DNA of 64,000 nucleotides from Deltaproteobacteria bacterium (GTDB lineage Bacteria; Myxococcota; JADLHZ01): NCBI GenBank assembly GCA_020848545.1, contig JADLHZ010000007.1, positions 1 to 64,000 of the forward strand, read 5' to 3'. Shown piece by piece: positions 35,116 to 43,951 of this stretch (position 1 is its first letter; each line of letters starts with the position of its first letter). The notes under the pieces were generated by a model. It saw only the letters and a program-made list of their open reading frames with translations, ran no database searches and was not told where the DNA came from. The position numbers and the translations under genes were made by a program.

Positions 35116-36246
35116 ATGAGGCTCGGCGAAGCGCTCGTGCGCGACGGCATCATCACGCAAGACGAGCTCGAAGAGGCGCTGCGCGTGCATCACGAGCAAG
35201 GGGGCAAGCTCGGCACCACGCTCGTCCAGCTCGGCTTCGTCGAGCAGAAGCAGCTCTACGACTACTTGGCGCGGCGTTTTGCCGGCGCGCACATGTACAA
35301 GCCCGGCGAAGAGCCGCCCGCGAGCGCCGCCGCCCTCGCCGCCGTGCCGAAGAAGATCTGCGAGTACTACAAGCTCGTGCCGCTCTCGCTCGAGGGTGAG
35401 CTCATCCATATCGCGCTGCTCGACCCGACGCGGCTCGCGGCGCTCTCGGCGGTGAAGAACGCGACGCGAAAGAAGGTCGTGCCGCACGTGGTGTCGGAAG
35501 ACGTCATCGACATCATGCTGCACCGCCATTACGCGATCGATCCTCCGCGGCGAAAAGTCCTGTTGAAGAAGGCGCCGATCACGATCCCGAACGCGATCGT
35601 GCAGCCGCCGGCGCCAGCGAAGTCGACGCTCTTCGGCAGCGGCCAAGAGCTGCTCGGCGATCACGACGACGACGACGACATTCCGCTCGCCGACGCGGCG
35701 GACCTGCTCGAAGAGATCGTCGATGAGGGCCCGCCGACCCTCACGCTCGACGTGCGCTCCGCCATCGTGCCGCTCCCCTATGATCAGGCGAAGATCGCGC
35801 TGATGAACGCGCAGAAGGAGGAGCAAGTGGCGACCGCGCTGCTCGGCGTCGCGATCAGCGTGTTTCAGCGAGCGGCGCTCTTGCGGGTCAACGCGCCTGC
35901 GCGCACGCTCACCGCGTGGGACGCGGGCGGCAACGGGGTGAGCCGGCGCATGTTCGAGAAGGTGGTGATCAAGATCGAGCCGCGCTCGGTGTTGGGCGTC
36001 GCGCTCAGCGGTCGCGTCCCCTTCCTCGGCAACGTCGCGCCTACGCCCGAGAATGCCGCGACCTTCGCCGCGCTCGGTTGGTCCATGCCGCGTTCGGCGT
36101 TTGCGATCGGCCTGTGGATGCACACGCCGGTGGCGCTGCTCTACTGCGACAACGGCGCCGACTCTTTGGCGTCGGCCAACGTCAACGGCGTCGTCGATCT
36201 CGCAAGCACAGCGGCGTCGATCCTGCTCGGCTTCAAGGGCCGGTGA
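35116..36246 (+). CDS. GspE/MshE N-domain (T2SSE_N-like) protein
   Basis: A 376-residue protein beginning MRLGEALVRDGIITQDELEEALRVHHEQGGKLGTTLVQLG read in two pieces, the helical MshEN/T2SSE_N domain known from type II secretion and type IV pilus ATPases, where it can bind cyclic di-GMP. Residues 70-140 continue as the second half (VPKKICEYYKLVPLSLEGELIHIALLDPT). The ATPase domain is absent. After an acidic stretch (DHDDDDDIPLAD) comes a GAF-like C-terminal domain. It looks like a stand-alone regulator. The gene starts 29 bp after the LpxH-like gene and its 3' end overlaps the convergent lipoprotein gene by 14 bp. Confidence 0.78.
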   Translation: MRLGEALVRDGIITQDELEEALRVHHEQGGKLGTTLVQLGFVEQKQLYDYLARRFAGAHMYKPGEEPPASAAALAAVPKKICEYYKLVPLSLEGELIHIALLDPTRLAALSAVKNATRKKVVPHVVSEDVIDIMLHRHYAIDPPRRKVLLKKAPITIPNAIVQPPAPAKSTLFGSGQELLGDHDDDDDIPLADAADLLEEIVDEGPPTLTLDVRSAIVPLPYDQAKIALMNAQKEEQVATALLGVAISVFQRAALLRVNAPARTLTAWDAGGNGVSRRMFEKVVIKIEPRSVLGVALSGRVPFLGNVAPTPENAATFAALGWSMPRSAFAIGLWMHTPVALLYCDNGADSLASANVNGVVDLASTAASILLGFKGR

Positions 36247-37477
36247 GCTCGACGCGCAGATCGTCGAGGTAGAACGACGCGGTCTCGCGCGCACCGAAGT
36301 AGGCGACGACCTCGAGGATCGCTTGCGTCGCGCCAGCGGGGATCGCCGTCGCGTCGATGCGCAACGTGTCGAAGCCCTTACCGATGCGCGGGCTGAAGAC
36401 GATGTGGCCGGTGTCGAAGCGCAGGCGGAACGACGCGTAAGAGCTGCGATCGCTGAACGTCGTGGCGATGAAGGCGCTCGCGCGGATCGGGTCCGCCGGC
36501 GCCGACGGGAGCGCGAGAGTCCGCGACAGGATCCCGTAGGTGCTCTGCACCGCCGTGCCGTTCCACGCGTCGTTCCACAGCACGAGGAAGTCATCGGCGG
36601 GCGGCACCACCCACGCGCCGTAGTCTTGCGCATAGGGGGTCAGCGCTCCGTCGCCGGCGAAGTCGTCGCTGTACAACAGCGTCGCGCTCTTGGCGGCGGT
36701 CTGCATCGTCGCCTTCATGCGATCCAAGATCACCGTGCCGGACTCGCCAGCGCCGAAGGTCGCGACGACGGCGATCGCCAGGCGGCGCGTCCCGGTCGGG
36801 ATCGGCGTCTCGAAAAGGACGAGCGGCCGCTTGTTGCCGCCGAGCATCGGCTGCGAGCGCGCGAGGCCGATCGGGTTGCTCAGATGATCGAAGGCGTAGA
36901 GCAAGAGCTCGACCTTGCTACTGGCGTCGCGCAGGTCGCTCGCGATCACCTTGGCGTCTACTGTCATCACCGCGCCGCTCGCGGGGCAGACGTCGGCCCA
37001 AAAGAGCAAGCCGACGCTGTGGCCCGGATACACGGACGGCGTCGTCGGGCGCAGCGTCAGGCCGTCGCTCTCCCAGCCGATGCCGCCCACGTTTTCTGCC
37101 GCGGCCGGCACCGTCGAGAAATCTTCGTCGACGAGCACGCGATCAGGATCGGTCGCCGCACACGCAGGCGCGGCCGGCGTCGCCTGCGCGCGCGCGAGCA
37201 CGGGATCGGAGACGCTGACGATCTCGTAGGGGCAGGCCTCGCCGCAACCGGCCGGGTACGCGGGCACGACCTCGTCCGCGGGATACTTCACGGGCTTCGG
37301 CAGCGCGACCGGCACCGGCGCATCGTGGGGCGACGTGTCTTCCTCTGCGGGGACTTCCGGGGCGTCTTCGACCGGGACGTCGACACCGGGCGTGGCGTCT
37401 TCGATCGCGGGCGTGGAGCGAGCGGCGCTGCATGCGATGAGCGCTGCATAGAAGAGAGCTAAAGACCGGCGAAACAC
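36233..37477 (-). CDS. Lipoprotein of unknown function with acidic linker
   Basis: A 414-residue exported protein. The start GTG 37477 gives VFRRSLALFYAALIAC, with the lipobox Cys at residue 16; the longer frame lies in the upstream gene and is not protein-like. An acidic Pro/Glu-rich linker (residues 25-60) leads to a CGEACPYEI motif and two beta-sandwich-like halves with matching elements (DASSKVELLLYAFDH / RSSYASFRLRFDTGH; TRRLAIAVVATFGAGESG / ATQAILEVVAYFGARETA). This internal duplication suggests two carbohydrate-binding-like modules. It sits 13 bp downstream of the membrane ECF fusion and is probably cotranscribed with it. Confidence 0.75.
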   Translation of the reverse strand: MFRRSLALFYAALIACSAARSTPAIEDATPGVDVPVEDAPEVPAEEDTSPHDAPVPVALPKPVKYPADEVVPAYPAGCGEACPYEIVSVSDPVLARAQATPAAPACAATDPDRVLVDEDFSTVPAAAENVGGIGWESDGLTLRPTTPSVYPGHSVGLLFWADVCPASGAVMTVDAKVIASDLRDASSKVELLLYAFDHLSNPIGLARSQPMLGGNKRPLVLFETPIPTGTRRLAIAVVATFGAGESGTVILDRMKATMQTAAKSATLLYSDDFAGDGALTPYAQDYGAWVVPPADDFLVLWNDAWNGTAVQSTYGILSRTLALPSAPADPIRASAFIATTFSDRSSYASFRLRFDTGHIVFSPRIGKGFDTLRIDATAIPAGATQAILEVVAYFGARETASFYLDDLRVELTGP

Positions 37478-37490
37478 TGCTGAAAGTGTA

Positions 37491-39917
37491 TCAGGGATCG
37501 ACGAAAACCCGTGGTTTGTAGAACTTCGTCGCGTCGAGCTCGATGGGATCCAGGCGCACGGTCGCGTTGGCGGCGAGGTCGATCGTGCGTTCAGCGTGCG
37601 GATCGCCGTACGCACGCACGATGAGCTTGTGCGTCCCGGGCGCGACGTTGTCGAAGACGAAGCGGCCGTCGCTCTGCGTTTGCCGCGGCTCGCGGTCGTC
37701 GAGGATCACCATCGGCAACGGCGACGGTGGCGGACCATTGGTGACGACGAGCGAGCCCTCGATGCGAGCGCCTCCAGTGATCGCCACGCGGACGGTCGCC
37801 TCGCTGCCGCTCTCGACGCGTACCTTCGCGCTGCCGCTCGCGCCTGAGTCGGTCGTCACGCTGACGACGACCTCGCCGGCCGGCACGCCGGTGATCGCAA
37901 AGTCCGGCCCGGAGAAGCGGCGCTCCGGGCGCGGCTCGAACCACGGGTCGAACGACGCCGCCACGCTGACGATGATCGTCTCGCCGGCCGCGACGCCGCT
38001 CGCCACACCGCGCAAGGTGCCACCACGCAAGAGCTGAACGGGCACTTCCTTCGTGTCGCCGCTGGTGAGCACGATCGCCGCGCTTTCGCCGCCGAGCGTC
38101 GCGTGCAGCGTCACGGGATACTTCTTGTCGAGATCGATCCCGCGCACCACGCCGTCGTCATCTGCCGGCCACGACGTCACGTCGTTGAAGACGATCGCGC
38201 CATTCGCAGGCGTGCCGTCAGCGCGGCTGATGCGCAGCGTATGCTCGGTGCCGGCCCGCGTGGTGATCATGCCGCTGTTCAGATTGTCGGCCTTCACCGT
38301 GACGGGCAGCGGATGCCGCCAGGTTTGCTGCGTGGCCGAATCGCTCAGCGCCACGTGGTACGTCCCGGCCGGGAGACGCAGCGAAAGCGCGCCAGTCGCG
38401 TCGAGCTCGGCGACGCGCGACAGCTCGGGGAACCAGCCGCCGATCGACTCCGTGCGGTTGAAGTGAACGTAGCGGAAGCTGCGGCCCTCGACGGCGCGCA
38501 CCTCGAGCTGCGCCTGACCGAAGCGCGCCATTGCGATCTTCAACGGCGCGCCGGCGACGTGCTCGAGGGTGTCGCTCGCGAGGATGCGCGAAGTGGGCCA
38601 GCCGCGCGCGCGGTCGGCTTCGCTGTCTGCGCCGGCATCGAAGATCGCGTAGCGGTTCTGGCCGAGCGGGATCACATCCGGCAGCTCGGCGACGCCCTCG
38701 GCGTTCGTCACTGCCTGCGTGTGGCGGCCGTCGGGACGTCCGATCATGACGACGAAGCCTGCGAGCGGGCGGCCGAGATCATCGCTGAGCTCGGCGCGCG
38801 CTTTCTGCGACTGGCGGAACGTCAGCTCGGAGAAGAAAGAAGCGCCTGCGGCGACGCTGATGCCCTCTTCCGTCGGCGCCGCGAGCCAGCCTTCGCGCGT
38901 CGCCGCCACGTCGTAGACGCCTGGCGGCAGATCTTCGGCGCTGAAGGTGCCATCGGGTGCAGTGTCGAGGTGCTTCGCATCGCCGTGCTCCGGCGTGACA
39001 CTGATCGTCGCCTTCACCGGCTTGCCGTCGTGATCGCGCACGCGGCCGTCGATGCGGGCGAGCGCCGGATTCGCCATGGCCTCGCGCGCGACGATCGCCG
39101 GCGCGTCAGCGGGCCGCAGGGCGGTCACCAGCACGCGACGCGTCGTCGGCTTCGGATCGTCCGCCGGCTGCGGGTCGGGCAAGAAAGATGCGAAGGCACC
39201 GACGAGCGTCAGCAGCACGAGCGCCGCGACGAGCGCGACCTTCGCCGTCAGAAACTTCGTCAAGGTGAGCGCCACCGGCGCCGCCGCAGCGCTCGCCCGC
39301 ATCGCTGCCAACACGAGCAGCGCGAAGCCCGCGACCGGCGCCGACTTCTTCGCCGCGGCTTCGATCGCGTCGAAGCGATCGCGCAGGATCTCTCGCGCGC
39401 GTTCGAGCCTCTTGCGGACGGCGGCAGCGCCGAGATCCAAGAGCCGCCCGACCTGCTCGCTCGACTTGCCTTCGCGGTAGTAGAGCAGGAGCAGCTCGCG
39501 TGCGTCCGCCGGCACGTCGTCGAGGGCGGCGTAAAGCTTTTCATACATCGTGCGCTCGTCGAGCGCCGCCGACGCATCGCCGGCCGCCACGGGCTGCAAC
39601 GTTTGAAAGCCGTCCTCGCGGCGCGCGCGGCGCTTGTTCTGGCGCAGCTGGGTGAGCGCCTCTTTGCGCACGAGCTGCAAGAGCCACGGGCCGAAGCTCT
39701 CCGGCCGGCGCAGCTCCTTCAAGTGTCGCCACGCCGAGACGAAGGCGTCTTGGGCGACGTCTTGGCTCCAGCTCGCGTTGCGAACGATCGCGAGCGCCAC
39801 GGCCGAGACGGCGTTCTGATAGCGCTCGATCAGCCGAACGAAGGCCGGCTCGTCGCCACGCTGGGCCGCGCGCACGTCGTCCGTGAGATCAAAGGTAAAA
39901 GCAGCGGCAGCGTTCAT
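37491..39917 (-). CDS. ECF sigma factor fused to membrane and surface domains
   Basis: An 808-residue fusion. Residues 14-95 are sigma region 2 (VRLIERYQNAVSAVALAIVRN, SQDVAQDAFVSAWRHL), and 125-180 are region 4 (LLLYYREGKSSEQVGRLLDL, AAAVRKRLERAREIL). Two hydrophobic helices at about 193-213 and 226-246 follow. Residues 250-808 are beta-rich, with carboxypeptidase-regulatory-like or CNA-B repeats (ARIDGRVRDHDGKPVKATISV, DGTFSAEDLPPGVYDVAATREG, DGRFVFDNVAPGTHKLIVRA). Two helices would put the beta part back in the cytoplasm; if only the second spans the membrane, it is periplasmic and acts as a sensor. The ATG follows a GGAGGAG ribosome binding site. The downstream lipoprotein gene is 13 bp away. 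Confidence 0.9.
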   Translation of the reverse strand: MNAAAAFTFDLTDDVRAAQRGDEPAFVRLIERYQNAVSAVALAIVRNASWSQDVAQDAFVSAWRHLKELRRPESFGPWLLQLVRKEALTQLRQNKRRARREDGFQTLQPVAAGDASAALDERTMYEKLYAALDDVPADARELLLLYYREGKSSEQVGRLLDLGAAAVRKRLERAREILRDRFDAIEAAAKKSAPVAGFALLVLAAMRASAAAAPVALTLTKFLTAKVALVAALVLLTLVGAFASFLPDPQPADDPKPTTRRVLVTALRPADAPAIVAREAMANPALARIDGRVRDHDGKPVKATISVTPEHGDAKHLDTAPDGTFSAEDLPPGVYDVAATREGWLAAPTEEGISVAAGASFFSELTFRQSQKARAELSDDLGRPLAGFVVMIGRPDGRHTQAVTNAEGVAELPDVIPLGQNRYAIFDAGADSEADRARGWPTSRILASDTLEHVAGAPLKIAMARFGQAQLEVRAVEGRSFRYVHFNRTESIGGWFPELSRVAELDATGALSLRLPAGTYHVALSDSATQQTWRHPLPVTVKADNLNSGMITTRAGTEHTLRISRADGTPANGAIVFNDVTSWPADDDGVVRGIDLDKKYPVTLHATLGGESAAIVLTSGDTKEVPVQLLRGGTLRGVASGVAAGETIIVSVAASFDPWFEPRPERRFSGPDFAITGVPAGEVVVSVTTDSGASGSAKVRVESGSEATVRVAITGGARIEGSLVVTNGPPPSPLPMVILDDREPRQTQSDGRFVFDNVAPGTHKLIVRAYGDPHAERTIDLAANATVRLDPIELDATKFYKPRVFVDP

Positions 39918-39965
39918 CGGAATTCTCCTCCGCCGCTACAGACGCCGCCGAGGAGAAAGTGTGAC

Positions 39966-40199
39966 CTAAATCCATTCGTCGTCGCGGGGACGATCCGCGC
40001 GCAGGGCATCGAGGCGCGCCTGCGGCATCTTCAGCGGAACGACGTTGCCGTCGCAGCCGACCCAGCCGGCGAACAAGCGCTCTTTGTTCAAGTTGAGCTG
40101 GTGAAAGCCGAGGATCTGCGCGCCGTTCATGGCACCGATGCTACCGCCGTTCGAGGGCGGGGCGAGCAGGCGCAAATGCGGTTCGCGGTCATCGTTCAT
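39966..40199 (-). CDS. Small hypothetical protein, 77 residues
   Basis: A short soluble protein with no signal peptide. The N-terminus is His/Arg/Pro rich; the core (MNGAQILGFHQLNLNKERLFAGWVGCDGNVVPLKM) has protein-like alternation, and the end is Asp/Arg rich (RADRPRDDEWI). The family was not recognised. The ATG at 40197-40199 is used. It lies between the last of the three tandem lipoproteins and the ECF fusion, 48 bp upstream of the latter's start and on the same strand. Confidence 0.5.
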   Translation of the reverse strand: MNDDREPHLRLLAPPSNGGSIGAMNGAQILGFHQLNLNKERLFAGWVGCDGNVVPLKMPQARLDALRADRPRDDEWI

Positions 40200-40269
40200 C
40201 GGCCGGGGAGATGTATAAGGTCCGATACATTCGCGCAAGGGGGTATCGACCGGCCCCTATATCTGCCCC

Positions 40270-42123
40270 CTACAACGTGTATACTTGGAGGCTTTCGGAC
40301 GAGAAGAAGGTCACACCGCTCGCGGTCTCGACCTCGCCGTAGACGACGCGCGCGCCGTCGAAGTCGAGCACGCGCCGATCGAGAAAGCCGCGCACCGGCA
40401 CCGCCCGCGCCGGCAACACGCCGCTCAGATCCTCGACGAAGACGCCGGTGAAGCCGCCGCGCTTGTCGGTGTAGGCGACGCGGGTGCCGTTCATCGCGAA
40501 CGAGCGCGACTCGACGCCGATCTGGCGCACCGCGCCGGCGCCGCCCGAGAGGCGAACGACAGTCAGCGGATCGAAGACGTCGCTCACCCGGATCACGGCG
40601 AAACCGCCGCTCACTTGCATCTCGGAGCAGCCGGGCTGTGGCAAGGTGGCAACCAAGGTGCGGGCGCCGGGCGTGTAGCGATAGAGCTCGTTGTTGACGA
40701 CACCGTAGGTCTCGCCGTTCGAGCGCACATAACAAGGATAAGTCGGCGGCGTGCCGATGCCGGGGAGCGCGCTGAACGCTTGGTAGGTGCCGGCCTGCGG
40801 ATCGAAGAGGCCGAGGCCCACGGGGGCCAGGCTCGGCGAGCTCGAGAAGTAGGTGACGCTCGTGCCGGAGAGCGGCGTGTACAAGCGATAGTCGATGCCG
40901 AAGCCTTGGTCCTGGCTCAAGGTTTGACCGTAGGTCGTCTCGGCGGCGGTCCCGAGGTTGATGACGCGCATGCGAAACACGATCGGCTGCACGAAGGTGA
41001 AGACTTGGTCGGCGAAGACGAGCACGTTGCCGACGACGCGCGGGGCGTGCTGCTCTTCGTCGGCCTCGAACACGACCTGCTCTTCGTTGCTCGCGAGGTC
41101 GAAGCTCAGGATGTCGCGCGTGTCGTTGTGGCGCTCCTCCGAGTAGTAGAGCTTCGTGCCAGAGAGCGAGGCGCCGCGGATCGATCGATCGGGCACGGTG
41201 AAGCGTTGGCGCGCCGTCGCCGAGCCGCCGCGCGGATCGAAGACGGCGGCGAGCACCTCGGCGTTCGAGTTGCCGGCGATCCACTCGACCTTCGGCGCAT
41301 CGCCGCCGGAGAGCACACCGCGATCGACCGACCACAAGTAGCTGAGCGCGCCGCCTTCGGGATCGCTGGCGACGACTTCGAGCGAGAGCGTGGACTGCGC
41401 GTGGATGAGCGCCGGCTTCATCTTGCTCGCCGCCGGGATCGCCCGCGGGTTGTCCGCTTGATTGTCCTTCGGCGCGAAGGTCAGCGACGCGATGACCGGG
41501 ATCTCGTTCGGCTTCGTCGGATCGCCGCCGCCGTCGCTCTCGAAGATCAGGACGATGCCGTTGGTGCCGGTGGGGACGACCTTCACTCCTTCGAGCCGCG
41601 TCGCGGCGCCCTCGCGCGTCGCCACCAGCGTGCGCACACCGAGCGGCACGCGTTCGAGCGCGAAGGTGCCGTCCGTCTGGCTGAACGCGACGGCGGCGGT
41701 GCCGGCCGCGAAGACGCGCGCTTGCGACACGCCGTCGCCGAGCGCGTTGACGACCTTGCCGGTGATGCGCCCGATCGGCGTCACCGTGAGGAGCACGTTG
41801 TCGACGTTGCCGCCTTCCAACACGACGGCCGAGCCGACGGCGCCTTCGAGCGTGGAGAACTCGGTCTGCACGCTGACGACGTGCTTGCCGTTCTGCACGT
41901 CGTCGAAGACGAAGGTGCCGAACTCGTCGGTCGCGACCGGCGTCTCACCGTCCAAGAACACGCGCACGCTCGCGAGGCCCTGCACGCCGTGGACGCGCCC
42001 GGCGATCCGGTGACCGTCCGGCGGCGCGATCCGCTGCGCGCAGGCGATCGTCCCCAAGAGGACGAGGGCGATCGCGCTACTCGAGCGGCCGCGTGCAGAG
42101 CTCAAAGTGCGTGCGTTGTTCAT
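40270..42123 (-). CDS. Tandem surface lipoprotein 3 (regulatory-like + propeller)
   Basis: A 617-residue lipoprotein, the last of three consecutive paralogues. The signal peptide ends GTIAC (Cys28). Carboxypeptidase-regulatory-like repeats at about 40-190 (RIAGRVHGVQGLASVRVFLDG, DEFGTFVFDDVQNGKHVVSV, GRITGKVVNALGDGVSQARVF) are followed by an Ig/PKD-like module with the DPEGGALSYLWSVD motif, and a C-terminal half resembling TolB-type beta-propeller blades (LYYSEERHNDTRDILSFDLA, VAYTDKRGGFTGVFVEDLSG). Such proteins usually bind or present something at the cell surface. The start ATG overlaps the upstream paralogue by 47 bp. Confidence 0.8.
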   Translation of the reverse strand: MNNARTLSSARGRSSSAIALVLLGTIACAQRIAPPDGHRIAGRVHGVQGLASVRVFLDGETPVATDEFGTFVFDDVQNGKHVVSVQTEFSTLEGAVGSAVVLEGGNVDNVLLTVTPIGRITGKVVNALGDGVSQARVFAAGTAAVAFSQTDGTFALERVPLGVRTLVATREGAATRLEGVKVVPTGTNGIVLIFESDGGGDPTKPNEIPVIASLTFAPKDNQADNPRAIPAASKMKPALIHAQSTLSLEVVASDPEGGALSYLWSVDRGVLSGGDAPKVEWIAGNSNAEVLAAVFDPRGGSATARQRFTVPDRSIRGASLSGTKLYYSEERHNDTRDILSFDLASNEEQVVFEADEEQHAPRVVGNVLVFADQVFTFVQPIVFRMRVINLGTAAETTYGQTLSQDQGFGIDYRLYTPLSGTSVTYFSSSPSLAPVGLGLFDPQAGTYQAFSALPGIGTPPTYPCYVRSNGETYGVVNNELYRYTPGARTLVATLPQPGCSEMQVSGGFAVIRVSDVFDPLTVVRLSGGAGAVRQIGVESRSFAMNGTRVAYTDKRGGFTGVFVEDLSGVLPARAVPVRGFLDRRVLDFDGARVVYGEVETASGVTFFSSESLQVYTL

Positions 42124-43951
42124 CGTCGAGCCAATCGTTCCTCGTGTAGCGGCGGACCAGCACTTTGCCGGCGCCGAGATCCAACACTGCGTCGTAGGCG
42201 TAGTCCTCGTTCTCGTCGATCGGGAGCTTCTGGTTCTTTGTCGTGTCGTAGAGGAACGCTTTCTCGGGCGCGTAGACCACCCGGTACTCTTGCTCGGTGA
42301 AGCCGACGAAGCGGCCGTCGAAGGCGCCGACGAACACATCGTAGAAGCCGAAGTAGACGTCGCCGCCGGCGCCGTTCGGGAAGCGCTCGCGCACGATCGC
42401 GTTCCGCTGGCTGCGGCCGAAGCCCGGCGGCACGTCGGCGTGGACGATGGCGCCGCCGTCGGTGCGCACGTCGGTGCCGACCGCGCTGCTCAACGCGAGC
42501 GTCTGCTTGGTCGAGGTCGCCGCGTTGAAGCCGACGACGGTGTTGACGAAGTCGTCGGCCGTGCGCAGCAGCGTGACCGCGAAGTCCCCACGCGTCGCCA
42601 CGAGCTCGCCGCAGCCCGCGCTGCCGCAGTCGAAGAGCGGCCCGGTGGTCTGCGCCGCGGGATCATAGGAGACGACGCGCATCTTGCCGGTCTCGGTCTT
42701 CGCGCGGATGTAGCGCGTGCCGAGCGGCAAGCCGCGCCCTTCGCCGTCGACCGTGCGGGCGGCAGGCGTCTCGCCCTTTTGCCACGCGAAGATCTGCCGA
42801 TCACCGTTGTTGAACGGCGACGCGATGTAGTGGGCGCCGACCTTCGCCACCTGCGGATCGTCGAGCGAAGTGAGATCGCCGACCGCGTCGAGCACCGACG
42901 TCGTCAAGTTGTAGTCGAGGACGCGCCACTTTCCGGAGAAGCGCCGGTACGCATACACCGCGTGATCGCCGACCAGGCGGCCGCTCAAGGTCTGCGCGTC
43001 GACGATCGTGAAGTCCGCCGTGAGATACGCCGAGGCGCTGCGCTCATCGACGACGCGGGCGGTGATCGTGGCGGCGAGGGCTGTGTCGTCGTTCACCGTC
43101 CACAACACGCTCTCGCCGTCCGTGCGATCGAGCACGCCGGCGGTCACGCTCCAAAAGTACGTCAAGCGATCGCCGTCGAGATCGGTCGCCGGCGCGTCGA
43201 GCTTGAGGCTGTCGTGGCGCGCGATCTCGCTGCCGCCGATGTCGAGCGGCAACGGGTCGAGGACGGTGCCCGGGGCGCGTTGGTAGCGCTTCATCACGAG
43301 CGCGCCGTTGGTGAACACCGGCGGGTTGTTGAAGTCGCTGAAGATGCCGGCGATGATGTCGAGCGTCCCGATATCGGTCGTCTCTTCGAACTTCACGTCG
43401 ACGCCGCGCATCGTGCGGCCGCCAAAATCGCTCTTCTCGACGCGGATGCGATAGCTGCCGACCGGCACGCGCGCGAGATAGAACTTGCCGGCGTCGTCGG
43501 TCGTCGTCACGAGATCGGTGCCGTCGACCGACACGCGGATGCCGAGGTTGCCCATTTGTTTTCCGCCGAGCGTGGCGCGCCCGGTGATCGCGCCGGCTGG
43601 CGTCAACGTGAGCGGCGGCGCGTCGACGTTCGTGCCGGACGCCGCTTCGAGCGACGCCGTCACCTCGCCTTCGCGCGTGAAGTCGCCGTAGCTCGCGCGC
43701 ACGGTGTACTTGCCGGGCGGCATGCCTTCGAAGCGGTAGGCGCCGGTGTCGTCGGTCTCGCTCACGTTCGTGAACTCGCCCTCGAGCACGACCTTGACGC
43801 CGGCGACGGTGAAGCGTCGAGGCGTCGGGCTGAGCGGCGCTTCCAAGAGATCGACGGCGCCGGTGACGATCACCGGATCCTTCGGCGGCGGCTTCGTGCC
43901 CGGCGGGCAGGCCGCCAGCAGCGTGAGGGAGATGCACGCGAGCGCTCTCAT
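42077..43951 (-). CDS. Tandem surface lipoprotein 2 (regulatory-like + propeller)
   Basis: A 624-residue lipoprotein with signal MRALACISLTLLAAC (Cys15). The layout is as in its neighbours: two carboxypeptidase-regulatory-like repeats (TDDTGAYRFEGMPPGKYTVRAS; GAITGRATLGGKQMGNLGIRVS), an Ig/PKD-like module (ATDLDGDRLTYFWSVTAGVLD), and a C-terminal propeller-like region (YAYRRFSGKWRVLDYNLTT, IFAWQKGETPAARTVDGEG) with CGSAGCGE. Function is unknown. The ATG overlaps the stop of paralogue 1 (ATGA), and the 3' end overlaps paralogue 3, so the three genes form one coupled operon. Confidence 0.8.
   Translation of the reverse strand: MRALACISLTLLAACPPGTKPPPKDPVIVTGAVDLLEAPLSPTPRRFTVAGVKVVLEGEFTNVSETDDTGAYRFEGMPPGKYTVRASYGDFTREGEVTASLEAASGTNVDAPPLTLTPAGAITGRATLGGKQMGNLGIRVSVDGTDLVTTTDDAGKFYLARVPVGSYRIRVEKSDFGGRTMRGVDVKFEETTDIGTLDIIAGIFSDFNNPPVFTNGALVMKRYQRAPGTVLDPLPLDIGGSEIARHDSLKLDAPATDLDGDRLTYFWSVTAGVLDRTDGESVLWTVNDDTALAATITARVVDERSASAYLTADFTIVDAQTLSGRLVGDHAVYAYRRFSGKWRVLDYNLTTSVLDAVGDLTSLDDPQVAKVGAHYIASPFNNGDRQIFAWQKGETPAARTVDGEGRGLPLGTRYIRAKTETGKMRVVSYDPAAQTTGPLFDCGSAGCGELVATRGDFAVTLLRTADDFVNTVVGFNAATSTKQTLALSSAVGTDVRTDGGAIVHADVPPGFGRSQRNAIVRERFPNGAGGDVYFGFYDVFVGAFDGRFVGFTEQEYRVVYAPEKAFLYDTTKNQKLPIDENEDYAYDAVLDLGAGKVLVRRYTRNDWLDDEQRTHFELCTRPLE

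Noticed and set aside
39741-39850. Sequencing frameshift joining a sigma factor to an unrelated gene in the 37.5-39.9 kb fusion
   Set aside because: The frame is continuous, there is no internal start with a ribosome binding site at the junction, and the linker helices are in frame with both parts.
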